From: Liolophura sinensis
Taxonomy: Eukaryota > Mollusca > Polyplacophora > Chitonida > Chitonidae
Length of the DNA stretch: 64,000 bases
Assembly (NCBI RefSeq): GCF_032854445.1
Contig: NC_088303.1
Location: 5,711,501-5,775,500 of the forward strand
Direction of reading: 5' to 3'
Below the pieces are notes generated by a model. That model worked only from the letters and a program-made list of their open reading frames with translations. It was not told where the DNA came from and searched no databases. How positions within the stretch are numbered: the stretch's first letter is position 1; every line of letters begins with the position of its first letter. Both the position numbers and the translations under genes were made by a program. Below, piece after piece: positions 12,501 through 23,495 of this stretch.

Positions 12501-15500
12501 ATCATTTGTTTTCTGTAAATACAAATTTCCTCTATGTACCAAGATTAACTTTAATTATTTGCTTTTAGTAAATACCAGTCTTAACTGTACTATTTATGGT
12601 GTTGCATTTGGGCTATTCTAAATAACAGCACATTTTCCATTGGATTATGTAAACACAGTCATATTGCCGGACTCCAGACCACATGCTTGAAGCATGGGTT
12701 TATTCTCAGCCTTGGAGAAGAAATTTCATTCCTCGCATTCACTTTTGATTGGGGCCTTGGTGACAGTAAGCAGTTGCTAGCTTAGGGTCGTTTGTGCAGC
12801 CTTACGTTTGTTGAAAGACCATGCATCTTTGTTCCACCAATATGGTATAGTGTTACACATGGGAAAGGTCCTTAGATGTTCATCCATATTTCTGCGGCCA
12901 AAAAATTGGCCATTTTAGAAGTGAAAATTCTTTTTATGCTGAAACAACAATCTATCTATCAGTCAATCAGTGGATCCAGCTTTATCTGTGATGTATATTG
13001 TGAAATCTACTATCATCAGTGATTTCAGTCTGATTAAAATCGGAGGGTATGTATGTTGCTTTGCTATCAACAATCAAACGCGCTTTCTATTCCAGCATGT
13101 TCAGTGACATTCGCTGAACTGAGAGGTTATTGACTTCAATAGCGACCAATCATTATGAGGCTTTCTAAAGAGCTTGTTGTCGCTGGAAATAATTGATGTC
13201 TGTTGGAAAAAAGGGGAATTCGCATTTTCCTGCAATGGAAGTACAAGTAGCTTGGATTGGCAAAATGATGGACACGCCAAGGAAACTGTATTATCGCTTT
13301 CCTTCAAACACAGATATAAATTTGTCATAGTGAAACAGCTGACTTTGTCGCCATGTTGTTGCTTGGCTCTGGTATGATGATATTCCGCAAGTTAGCCTCA
13401 GCTTTGGCTGTGTCTGACTGCTGCCTTTTTTCAAGCAGTGCGTCTGTAATTGGCTGAAAGAGACACACTTCTTGAATGTGCCACAATAAGAACTGTTTCA
13501 GATTGTTGTTAGCGGAGATATACATACGATCTGATTTTAATCAGATTGCAGTGATTTATAGACCAATATTATTAATGTTGTAATTGACAAGCGCTCAGTT
13601 TAATCAGCAGTGTTAAAGAAAATATTATGTACACTGCACAAGTATCAAGCCGATCAGTTTTTGACCTGTGAATTGGTGTATTAAATCCAGCTTTAGCTAC
13701 CTAAAGAGAAACGATAAGTTAAGAAAATCCATATGACAGGCGTATGTCTATTTGAGTACAGGAAGAGTTTGTTGTACCTCAAGCCTGAATATAATTTTTT
13801 GGACAGTGTCTGAGATTTGAAGCCTTGTGACTCACATCTGGTGTTATCTTTGGCTTGTAATACACATACATGTGATTTGTATCCTCAGGTGTGCTCATTC
13901 TTCAACAGGTATCCTCAGGTGTGCTCATACTTGAACAGGTATCCTCAGGTGTGCTCATACTTGAACAGGTATCCTCAGGTTTGCATATACTTGAACAGGT
14001 ATTCTCAGGTGTGTTCATACTTGAACAGGTATCCGCAGGTGTGTTCATACTTAAACATGTATCCTCAGGTGTGCTCATACTTGAACAGTTGTGCGGTACC
14101 TGTTGTTTAGTGCCTTATACTGACCGTGTTCATTCTGTTTTAATACATTTCAGCATGGATAATGAAGGGGTAAAGAAGAAAGCTGTTGCTATGTGGAAAC
14201 AGTGGAGGTATGTTTATAATTCTATTTTCATTAACAATGTTATGGTTACTAGCTCACCTGTACAAGCTTATGTCGTACCCTGAGTGTCAGCGTTGGCATC
14301 CAATGACATGGATTTCAGTGTTAAGCAAAATTTTAGGGGTGGCATCTTAAAAAGTACTGCCGGCATTGAGATCAGGGTTCGCACACATATAGAGCATAAT
14401 TACATGAGGGGGATATTCCATTGTTGATTTGGTGTGCACATATTAAATAACAAACGCATTACTGCACAATTACAACACAATACCATATCTGACATCTAAT
14501 GTTCACTGAACCATCTCCCATGATCTACCCAACAAGGGGAGATAACCTAGTCAAACAGGTCAATCTTCGGCCATGTTTCTAAATATAGCGGCTTGAGTGA
14601 GTTGATGATGAAGGGAAACCCTAGATAAAACCGGCTGTTGATTGTACACACAAAATCAAGCAAGTCAGTAAACATCTGGAAATCTTCATTTAGATGACGC
14701 TTAAAATAACAGCCCAAATTTTTTGACATCATCAGTATGTCTCTTTAAATGTCTGAAATTGTTACTGTTTGCATGAGGTTATTATTTCCCCTCTGCTGTC
14801 TTTGACTTTATGCTACATGTAATGAGTTTTGCTCATGTTTTCATCTGTATGTTTCTGATTGCCAAGAATTACGAGTGACATACATATATGTTATGACAGG
14901 GAGACTCAAGCCAGAGGAAACACATTGGACTCCAGCTTGAGTAGTATACCTCTGAGTCAGCTGCTGGATGAAATGGGGATGGTCAGTGACTCTCCTGTCA
15001 TGGAGGAAGATGAGGCCCAGCCACAGGGTCAAGGTCAGTGGCTAGTAGTGGTATGAGTTTACCTCTGGGTCAACTGCTGAAGGAAATGACCACAGAACCC
15101 TATTTAACAATTTAAGCATTTTCTGATTTAACTGTGCACCAAACACTCTGTGACCAATAAGCATTTCTGCCTACCTTGCCCAGCCCAGCCATGAAAAGCT
15201 TGACATACATCAAAATCAAGAGGGGTGTGTAGCAATGTCAAGAGGCCATCACTCGCAGCCTCATCAATAGATGATACTTTTCGTCCTCTTTTTCAAGAAT
15301 TTGAAGCCTTCATCAATTAAACTCATACCTGTGCAAGGATTAGACAGTTTCCATTATTTTCCTACCAAACATGTACCTGTACACCAAAAAGGGCTGGCTG
15401 GTCGCAAAAACAAAGATTTTACACCCTGTTGATGAACACAGAATTACATACCCACCTGAAAAACAGAAGTTGTAATAGGTACGGATTCTAAATGCGGATG

Positions 15501-18500
15501 GTCATGGATAAAGATGTGGTCCAGCGACATGGTCAAGATTAGTGGTTAGCAGTTGTAATCAGCATTTGTTCTGTGTCTCTGAGCACATGTTAACACCACA
15601 TGTTACAGTGGAAAGAAGGATGTTCTCGTATTATCTGTGAAGCTTATGTCAATACTTTTCTGAAAAGTAAAACTGTAATTAAGATGAGAAAAATAGAGCA
15701 GATTCAATGAAAATAAATACCTTTAATTTTAGTGAGTGATTTGTTCATATATATTGTGCTTCATGTTGGTTTTGAAGAGCTGGCGATTTCAAAAAATAAG
15801 TGAAATATTCTACAGCATAAACCACCAATCAAATAAATGAAATAAATATTCAGGTTCTTTGTTTAAAGCAGACATGTACATATTTATACTTACATATTAT
15901 TTCAGGTGATTTGCATACAGAGACAAATGTTTGTTTTTGGCCTGGCTTTACACAGATTTTCTTCTGTTGAATAACAGTTCAGTTGTAATAAGAACATGGC
16001 AGTGTCCATGCTTTTTGTTATAGTTATTATTTTTGCTTCCATGATTGACCAGCCGGGATGAGAATTTCATCTGATTTCAGTTGATATTAAAGGAAAACAG
16101 CATTTTTAAAATATCTAAATCTTGGACCAAAATGGGCAAAAATAATCAATTTACAAATGGGGGTCATTTTCTTGTGGTAGAAGAAATTTTATCTGATTTA
16201 TTGAAAAGATTATCTTTCGGAGGTTAGACATGAACAGTTACCTTACAATTTGAGATTTCTCTTTATAGGGATACTGTAAATAAATTTACTTACATTTAGT
16301 TATCAGTGTTAAGAAAAGAAGTCTCATGTTTACATTCATGTTTAAGATCCACCACACATACCCCAGGATACTGCTCTGTCACTAACTTCAGGCAGGAAAT
16401 GGCCCACATTAGCTGATTATGATGAGGATTGTGGCATAGAAGATTTCATCATATCTGAAGTGGAGGAAAAAATATTAGCAGCAATACCAGGTAATCAAAA
16501 TGGTATAGTTTTGGGATGGTAGAGACTCTTTATTGACTTAACGTGTTCCTTGTTAAGCTCTCCGTAATCATGTGGCATTAAAGACGGTATAACCTTACAG
16601 TCGGAAGTGATACGTTGTAACGTTGTGGACATTGGGCACCAGTGAATATTGGGCACCAGAAAATATGTGTGATATTCTACACTGACAGTGTAATGCAGTG
16701 TTGTCACAGCCACCCGATTATCTGACTAGGGGTAACACATGTCAGAAAGGCTTGCCACAAGTGGACTCAACAGTCATGATCTTTCATCGGAATCTAAATC
16801 ATGTTTTTTGCAAAAGTGTCTTCAAAGTACTTGATGAGTGCATTGGTGTATAAAGGTTAGAATTATAATAGTGGCAAATTTCGTGTACATTAATGGGTTC
16901 CGTGACAGTTCCTAAATACATGTATGGTACACTGAACTCACAAAATCCTGCGGCTTTTGCAAGATTTTCTTGAGTACCACTTATTGTGAACTTTTTGCGA
17001 TTCATGTCCTCACCCATGAGACCTCTGATTCAAATCCAGCTCTAGCTAGTTCAGCTTACTGGCTTAGGCTGCATGTCAGCCAGATTTCCTACAATTTCCT
17101 ACATATATTCATTCATTAAGTCAATCAATCGATTTGGTGAGTTTAGTGGATGGATGTGTGCTGGTATAAACATGGCCACATGGGCTTAGTCAGTTGCTTA
17201 TTGTCACTAAAACCCAGCAATAGTGGTTCATTCGGGAAGGATTGTTACATACCTGGTTTCTGACATGCGTAACCGTAACTGCCCTCATAAAACTGAAAAT
17301 CATGTTAAGTACAGGGTTGAAAATTTAGTCAAATAAATACATTTAATTTCTTTTTTTCCCTTGCTCAACAGAATGGCAGCCAGGTTACCAGCCTCAACCT
17401 ACTCCAACTTCTGATTCCTGTAAATCTTCAGGAAATGCTTCCGAGTGTCAGAACACAGCCACTTTGAGGAAAGACTGCATGGCATCCACTGAACCGAAGG
17501 CCAAAGAATCTAGGCCAGGAAATGGTGGAGTGCAGAAAGCTTTAGATGACAATACGGAAATTTGCGGAGGAAAAGCTGATGGTACATTATCTAAGATTGT
17601 TTCATTAATGTTTTTTTGTGAGGTTGACAACTTACGACTGTTGTCACTGAAGTTGCATTTATTTATTTATTTAATTGATGTTTTACACCATTATGGTGGC
17701 CGGAAACAGGGTAGAGCCCAGAGGAAAACCCAAGACCATCTGCAGGTTGCTGGCAGACGTTCCCACCTGCGGCCAAAGAGGAATCCAGCACGAGCTGGAC
17801 TTACCTCACAGCAACAGCATTGGTGGGGGGCTCCTGGGTCATTGCGTCGCGTTGGCATGCTAACCCTCTCAGAAGAAGCACAAGTACTGAACAAATAGAA
17901 CACTTTGTCCAGTATAGCTGCTTGACATTGTCTACACATGAACATTGCAGTATTAATATGTGCCTTATAAATGCTTCTTTTCTTTCTGATTTGACTAATT
18001 TTTGTCTCAGGTATTTGCTCATTCTTTTGCTTACTCCTTGAGGCCTTTGTCAAAGATGTTGATGCTGAAGTGATGATGTCATTTGTAGATGTTGAGATAT
18101 GTTATTGTATTATGTAACAGGTGAAGCTGTTGTCATGACTGAATGCCAAGATACATTATTATCATGAGTAACAAGTGAAACCATTGTAAAAACTGGATGC
18201 TAAGATACATTATTATCTTGTATATCAGGTGAAGACATAGTTACAGCTGTTGATGCAGAGATACAAGTTAGCCAATCTTTGTGGGAAAACTTCCTGCTGA
18301 CGGCACGAGAGTCCCGTAAAGACGCAACCACCCAGGCGTGCAGTCAGACCATGCCCAGCTCACAGACCCATCAAATAGACACTTCAGGGGGTCACGCCAC
18401 CACCCCACACCTCCAGGGCCAGGTTACAGAAACAGAGGTTACAGAGGTGAGTGTTATGGAGGGATTTTCTGCAATATGGCAGTGTGGAATTTCAAAGCAG

Positions 18501-21500
18501 ATCATGAGCCTATGACCAGTCACTATTGACTTTCAGTTCCAAGGGAATGCTTAAAGATGCTATACCAGAGATTATGACAAAATCTGTCTGCACTTATCAC
18601 TATTACGTTGTAACTTTTTCAATTTTACAGTCATTTTAACACAACAAATAGCACGAGTGTGAATCTGATATTTGCTGGAAAGCAATAATGTGAACTGTAT
18701 GTGAGCAATGATTTCAAAACCATGACTATGAAAGTTCAGATTACAATGGAAAAGGGTTTTTTGGGTGCCTTGGTGGTCTAAGGGGTTGATGGCACTTACG
18801 AGGCACTTTGCATGTCATGAAATTTGCTGACCACTTAGCTTTCACTAGTATGGTGTTCACATCTGAATGTCTCTGGTGGTGAAGGTTGATGGTGTATTCT
18901 GGGCATATCGGCTGCCTCTGCCCATAGAACTTACCACCATCACACAATATTAGTGAAAAATTGTTATAAACATCTATCACATAAATCATCCAAATACAAA
19001 AGAAAATGTTGCTCTTTCTCTTTTCTGTTCAAAGCAAATTGTTTTCTGCTTTCAGAATGAAATAAACCAGGGAATGTCGTCTGAGGCCAAACAACTGAAC
19101 AGTAGCAAAAAAACTAGAACATCGTCAGTAGAGGCTCTTGAATCAACACCTAAAGGTCACAAAGAAAGGTCAGGAGTGATTCAAACTTCCCCCAGTCTTC
19201 TGTCATCCCCTGAGGAACCAAGATCCCCCAAGAAACCAAGTTCTTGTGGCAAAGTAAGAACTCCTGAGAAACCAAGATCATTTCAGGAAACAAGATCTCC
19301 AGAGAAACCTAAGCGCGCAAGGAAACAAAAAATCATCTGTGATGACGAACCGGTGGTCATAAATGACAGTTTTGTGGAAGATGTGCAGGAAACAGAGAGT
19401 GGTGCTCAGCATGACACCTTGGGAAAGGATAAAACTGGTGGATCTGACGGTTGCAAGGAAAGCAAGGTTAAGACTGCAAAGGATCAAAATGACAATGAAA
19501 GTCCTGTTTTTGTAGACATTAGCTCAAGTCAAGAACTGTCACCTGAAGCTTTTAAATCTACGACCAACAGCCAAAACGACCTTGAACAAAACAGGTTATC
19601 CTTGAATAAAACATCAAAAGCAAAGGGATTTACCGTGCAAACAAAGGAAGCATCATTAGAGAGAGATCTGTCAGATGTGATCATGCTTGAGGAGCAAGAG
19701 GAAGAAAACAGATTGCATCAGTTAAGTAAATGTTCAAGGTCGCATAGTCAAGGTCAGGAAGGTTTCTCTGGTAGGTTAGGATTTGATGAAGCGTCATGTG
19801 ATAATGGTGAGCTGCAGGGAGACAAGTCTTTGAACACAGTAGCAAATCGGCTGGCTTCACCCTTAGATAGATCCATCCTGAAAAGAAGGCTTTCTTCATC
19901 AGACTCAGAGATTTCAAGGTCAAAGAAAGTTTTTGTTCACGAACAGAAGATATTGAGGGAACGTACATGTAGCAGTTCGTCAGTTTGCCCTAATAAGAAT
20001 TTTACTCCTGTCAGGCTTGAACATTTGTCAGAAAACGATGTTACCACGGTGACAGTAAATCAGAATGAAAGAGACACTGTGGACAAAAGCAGGTTACAAG
20101 CTGAGGCTTCAGCTGATGTTGAGGTGACAAACCCTCCTAGTTTTCAACATGAGACTACTACCCTACATGAAAACAGGTTGTCCAAACCCACAGAGTTGAC
20201 AGCTTCCTCACCTGATGTGAAAGTGCCAAATGAAAATGCCCGAGTGGCTGATCGTGATTCTGGCACTTCAGTTGTACTGTCAGATCAATCAGAACAGCTC
20301 GATACAAACAGCCTCTTGAATGATGCCCAGATCGTCAGTTCTGGAGAGCTTATGACAAGCTCTGGAGAGCAGCTGATAAGCTCAGGGGAACAGTCTCTCA
20401 ATCAGCAGACATCAAAGGGCCAAGGGAAAACAGGTGAATGTTCATTTTTGTATCTAGTGGACTCGTACTTGTTATCAGATTGTCATCTCTCCCAGGGTGG
20501 GGTAAGGAGTCAAGTGTTTAACCCCCACCCCCCCCAACCTCCAGTTCACTGTATGTTAAGCCTACATATAGGTAAGTGAGAATAAGTGGTTGACGACACT
20601 CATATCACCATTTGTGCAGTCAAATGTTCATTGATGACCAGTTGTGTTCTATCAATATGTTGTGCTTATCACGTCGGAAAGTTTTTCAATGACTTGCCAA
20701 GGGCTGTTTTTTTACGAGCACTCCAGTTTCCTCCACCCTCTGGTTTCCTCCACCCTTAAAAGTGACCACCTTCATATAAGTGGAAAACTTGTGAGTTGTG
20801 TTAAGCAACACTCAGATAAGTAAGTAATGCCCTGTTATCTCTGCAGGGGTGCATTAATGGGTGTTGACAGGCATTTTGAAATCTGCACCCAGGAAATATC
20901 ATGGGTAGGACCCATGTTATATATATGACATGAAACCTAAAACAGCCTTGATATCGATTTGTTTCAGGTATTATTGTGGCCTCATCCCATGATATATTAT
21001 CAGAGAAGAAGAGTCCAACAGGACTGATGAGTGTTATAACACTGTCACAGCCGCGGACAACAGGTACATCAACCCCTCCACAATCTTTGTCATCCGGTCA
21101 ACCTGCTCCTCTTGGGACTCGTGCTGAGGACTCAAGCCAAACCACACCCAGTCATTCTCTACCTAGTTATCAACGGCCACCTCATGGGACTCATTCTGAG
21201 GTGTCACACCCAACCACACCCAGTCATTCTCTGCCCTCATATCAACCTCCACCTCATGCGACTACTAGCTCTGAGATGTCGCCAAAAACTCCACCTGTCC
21301 ACTCGCTGCCGTCCTACCAACCATCACACCAGCAATCTAGTTGCACCTCCAAGACAGCCAGTAGCCAAGGGAGTAAAAATTCCTGTGACAAGGTAAGAAA
21401 TGGCTACCCCTGTCTGTAATCTTGCTTTGAATGACCTATAACAGGAAAAGAAAATTAATAAGTGGGAAAGGTTTATTAGCAACCTACAGATGATTGTGGG

Positions 21501-21820
21501 TTTCATACAGTTGTGAACAGAGACCAAAATTCTCCTCAATCACTTGAGAACACAGTGAAGGTTGTTATTGTGGATGCCAGAGTTCCAAATTTTGTTTGGT
21601 CACATGAGTGTGGCATGTCAGGGATGATGTAGAGATAGCCCATCGCCAGTACGCCCTGTGTTCAGGTTGAGTTACGATAATTTGTTCCTCTTCCCTGTTG
21701 CAGACTTTTTGGGGATTGTTAGACAGCCCTCCTGTGTCACCTGCAGGTAGGAGGCTACTGGAGATGTCTTTCTCTGACGGTCTGATGAAGAAGATGGAAG
21801 CCTATCTGAGCAGGATGTGA
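574..21820 (+). CDS. ACD: Shelterin protein TPP1 (ACD) orthologue, 12 exons
   Basis: TPP1 bridges TIN2 and POT1 at telomeres and recruits telomerase through its OB-fold. Exons: 574-693, 7657-7772, 11364-11451, 12242-12330, 14154-14207, 14900-15033, 16347-16490, 17372-17581, 18229-18446, 19056-20433, 20968-21392 and 21704-21820; all introns are GT-AG and phases agree, giving about 1030 codons. The N-terminus MVLRPWIVQLL matches human VLRPWIRELI. Exons 2-5 follow the OB-fold (ALLILTD, EFVVEVKRFTLW). Exon 6 carries PLSQLLDEM, nearly identical to the motif just after the human OB-fold. Exons 7-11 are low-complexity: SPEEP/TPEKP repeats, a basic KPKRARKQK likely NLS, three SSGE repeats, and three PSHSLPSYQ-type repeats. 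The last exon encodes a short helix-like tail at the place of the TIN2-binding segment of human TPP1. Human TPP1 is about half this length. ATG 574 is first in frame after a stop at 565; ATG 613 has better context and fits the family N-terminus. An out-of-frame ATG at 591 overlaps it. Confidence 0.85.
933..940. promoter_or_regulatory. CRE palindrome in ACD intron 1
   Basis: Second perfect TGACGTCA in the window, 240 bp inside the first intron of the ACD-like gene. With the copy at 301-308 it brackets the likely transcription start. Function is inferred from sequence only. Confidence 0.35.
6113..6173. repeat. C-rich tract
   Basis: About 60 bp almost entirely C with scattered A and T, in at least eight runs of three or more C. 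The - strand therefore carries many G runs and could form a G-quadruplex. A long + strand polypyrimidine tract could also affect splicing of ACD intron 1. No function is shown. Confidence 0.5.
6648..6837 (+). ncRNA. U2 spliceosomal snRNA
   Basis: U2 snRNA pairs with the intron branch point in the major spliceosome. The 5' end begins ATCGCTTCTCGGCCTTTTGG as in animal U2. The branch-point recognition segment GTAGTA is at 6681-6686, inside the invariant GTGTAGTATCTGTTC. Stem IIa and the conserved GATTTTTGG Sm site (6747-6755) follow, then the two 3' stem-loops, including CTGGTATTGCAGTACCTCCAGG. Length is about 190 nt, the usual size for U2. It carries the extra A (ATCAAAGTG) also found in fly and worm U2. 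It lies in intron 1 of the ACD-like gene on the same strand. No damage is seen, so a functional gene is plausible, but U2 retro-pseudogenes are common and I cannot confirm a proximal promoter element. Confidence 0.93.
7984..8249 (+). mobile_element. V-SINE (RUDI-like), full length, with target-site duplication
   Basis: A complete tRNA-derived SINE in ACD intron 2. The head GGCTCATTTGGTTAGTGCGC resembles a pol III A box and GTGAGTTCAAGTCC a B box. The core contains CGGGCTCTGCCCGGTTTCC, the conserved V-domain type, and the tail is AATCAAATAAATAAATG. A direct repeat ATAATATC(G/A)AAAA occurs at 7970-7982 and 8250-8262 and marks the insertion. It serves as reference copy for the fragments below. 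Confidence 0.9.
9318..9536. mobile_element. MITE-like element, family A
   Basis: A 219-bp segment bounded by imperfect inverted repeats: the left end ACCGTAAATGACCTAAAATT and the reverse complement of the right end (ACCTAAACGACCTAAAATTT) match at most positions. No coding capacity. A related copy lies at 37905-38120, sharing GTAAGTT(C/T)CAGCACCAAAAG, and another at 33098-33452 has similar ends. No clear target-site duplication is visible, so the exact ends and superfamily are unknown. Confidence 0.55.
11758..12178. repeat. Minisatellite, 41/43-bp units, 10 copies
   Basis: Ten copies of a unit containing CTGTCTATCACAATGAACAG, with successive spacings 43, 41, 41, 43, 41, 43, 41, 43 and 41. The 2-bp difference is GTGTCTG versus GTCTG. 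The array lies in ACD intron 3, ending about 60 bp before exon 4. Open frames on both strands here are the array read through, not genes. Confidence 0.95.
13878..14088. repeat. Minisatellite, 30-bp unit, 7 copies
   Basis: Seven copies of a 30-bp unit built from ATCCTCAGGTGTGCTCATAC and TTGAACAGGT. It lies in ACD intron 4, ending about 65 bp before exon 5. Because 30 is a multiple of three, it stays open in two + frames (a PQVCSYLNRY repeat), but it is intronic. Each unit contains CAG|GT junctions in the sense of the gene. Confidence 0.95.
15785..15845 (+). mobile_element. V-SINE 3' fragment, degraded
   Basis: Contains AAGTGAAATATTCT and CACCAATCAAATAAATG, the 3' end of the V-SINE at 7984-8249, with changes between. 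It lies in ACD intron 6. Confidence 0.6.
17657..17890 (-). mobile_element. V-SINE, near complete, minus strand
   Basis: Starts with the reversed tail (TTTATTTATTTAATTGATG), then the reversed core CATTATGGTGGCCGG and GCAGGTTGCTGGCAGACG, then the reversed tRNA-like head ending near GTTGGCATGCTAACC. It is missing the part around AAGTGAAATATTC. It lies in ACD intron 8; the open frames across it are SINE sequence. Confidence 0.85.
18060..18290 (+). repeat. Duplicated start of ACD exon 9
   Basis: The 3' splice site and first ~40 bp of exon 9 (exon starts 18229) are echoed twice upstream, near 18117 and 18171. Each echo has (A)ACAGGTGAA or ACAAGTGAA, then a GTTGT/CATTG segment, then AGATACA. The ATACATTATTATC stretch is shared by the two upstream units. 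A looser fourth unit may start near 18058 (GATGTTGATGCTGAAG). Only the last unit continues into the open exon. Confidence 0.6.
18765..18980 (+). mobile_element. tRNA-derived SINE, family 2
   Basis: A head GTGCCTTGGTGGTCTAAGGG resembles a tRNA A-box region. The 3' end TAGTGAAAAATTGTTA is the tail motif shared with copies at 43012-43331 and 59830-60165. It lies in ACD intron 9. Confidence 0.5.
20740..20826 (+). mobile_element. V-SINE-related 3' fragment
   Basis: CTGGTTTCCTCCACCC, ATATAAGTGGAAAA and TTAAGCAACACTCAGATAAG correspond to the core and tail of the V-SINE type, in ACD intron 10. Diverged from the reference copy. Confidence 0.5.
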
Positions 21821-22139
21821 CCTCATTCTGTCTGTGACAGTGCTAATTTATGTACTGTGTGTTTGAGACTTGTCCCTTCATGATGAAATCTGTTTGATCT
21901 ACATGTACATGTGACTTACACTGCCTCAACTTCCAGACAGTATACATTCAGACTTTTATACTATAAGGAATATGTCCAGCAGTCTGGCTGCAGGTATCGC
22001 CTGTAAAAATGATCAGAAGCACCCAAAGCGCCTTGAACTGATCCTATTCATTGATACCAGCACCTGTTCTTCCGAAAAGAAATTAATGAACTAAAATTAA
22101 GCAAAATATGTTGTTTGAAAAGAGTTAAACTTCAGGTGA

Positions 22140-22145
22140 AATAAA
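22140..22145 (+). terminator. Likely ACD polyadenylation signal
   Basis: AATAAA lies 320 bp after the ACD stop codon. Another AATAAA at 22380-22385 is an alternative. Which is used cannot be told from sequence. Confidence 0.4.
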
Positions 22146-22639
22146 GTAATTAAGATATAGACTTCTTTTTGTTGGCTGACGTTAAACCTCAAGCACTCCC
22201 TCTTTTTAATGGAAGAATGGTTTCTGACATGAATATTAACTGTAATTCTGTGATCGTTTGTATCCCCTTACCCCTTTTGTGAATCAGATGACAACAAAAC
22301 ACATTATCAGAATTCTGAAGCATTTAATTACATTTCACAACTTTGTGATATTATCACAGCTTAATTTGAAATACATGTAAATAAAAATCAGTGCAGGTGC
22401 ATCATACCACTATCTGGTCAAGTATACAGTTCAAGTATATGTATGTACTGCTGTAATAAATAAATAATGGCTTGTGCACAGCACTGTCTGGTTCATAAAA
22501 CTGATGTGCTTTGTGATACTTAAGAATTTTTCACAGTATATGCAGTGGTGGTCAGTTTTTATGGATGGAGTTCCCCACTGGCCTTCGGGAAGTTTATCAA
22601 ACTTTATCAACTCTGACATACAGATATGTCTACCACATT

Positions 22640-22845
22640 GGTGGGTGATGTGGTCATGAGCAAATGTCAGTAGACTGCACAGCCAGCCACAGGAGAGTAT
22701 CAACTCCCTATTCAGTATTGTCACCAAAGCTCCAGGAAAACAGAGTGTGGATGAATTCTCACATTCCCTGTCCAAGTCTAGGACTGAAACCTCACCTGGT
22801 GTGTCTAGTGCCCTAACCACTGGGCTACACCCCACTCCTCATCTG
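22640..22845 (-). mobile_element. tRNA-derived SINE, minus strand
   Basis: On the - strand the head reads GTAGCCCAGTGGTTAGGGC, an A-box-like start, followed by GGTTTCAGTCC, a B-box-like motif. It lies between the convergent 3' ends of the ACD and CNBD1 genes. The 3' limit is uncertain. Confidence 0.6.
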
Positions 22846-23495
22846 TATTTATCAAGTGGAGATTTGCCAGGAACCCAGTCTAGGGAAGTAGTTGGACACA
22901 CCAGTTTCCACCACCCATGAACATGACCACCACTGCATTAGTGACTATAGATAATAAACTTCTACATGTCAATATGTACGTGTACACTCATGAATCCTAT
23001 AAGATATGATTTTCACCAAACATAATTTACAGTAGACGATAGTTTTGTCTTTGCATAACAACACAGTCGTCCCTGGGTCGTACATGTAGCCTGACAATAC
23101 ACAATGCTTCAGCTGCAGAACTATGTGACGGAATGCTTCCCATGACCAAAATCTACATCCTTTTGGAAAAATAGTTGCTAAATATGTAACAACAGAGCCA
23201 TGGTAAAACTAACTCGTGAGCAGCATGAGTTACGTGGGGTCAACATAACTAGCAATTTCATACATAAGTATGGAAAATACCAACTGTTCAAATTACCTGG
23301 ACATCAATGAATTTTCTTCAAACAGATAACTTTAATAATTTATAGTCATCTACTTGGTCCTTTTTACACCATACAGTGTGATTTTTTTTTTGTAGCATTG
23401 CATGATTCTTTAAAAATGAACATAACAAAGGCAATGTTAGTACATGGATTACATGAGGCAAAAATATAATGAGTATCCTGTGATGTACACTGATC

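Noticed and set aside
11799-12568. Repeat-protein genes on both strands (98-154 codons)
   Set aside because: They are frames kept open by the 41/43-bp array inside ACD intron 3; the true exon 4 covers only 12242-12330.
13817-14283. Genes encoding PQVCSYLNRY-type repeats
   Set aside because: A 30-bp intronic array read through in two frames, overlapping exon 5 of ACD in part.
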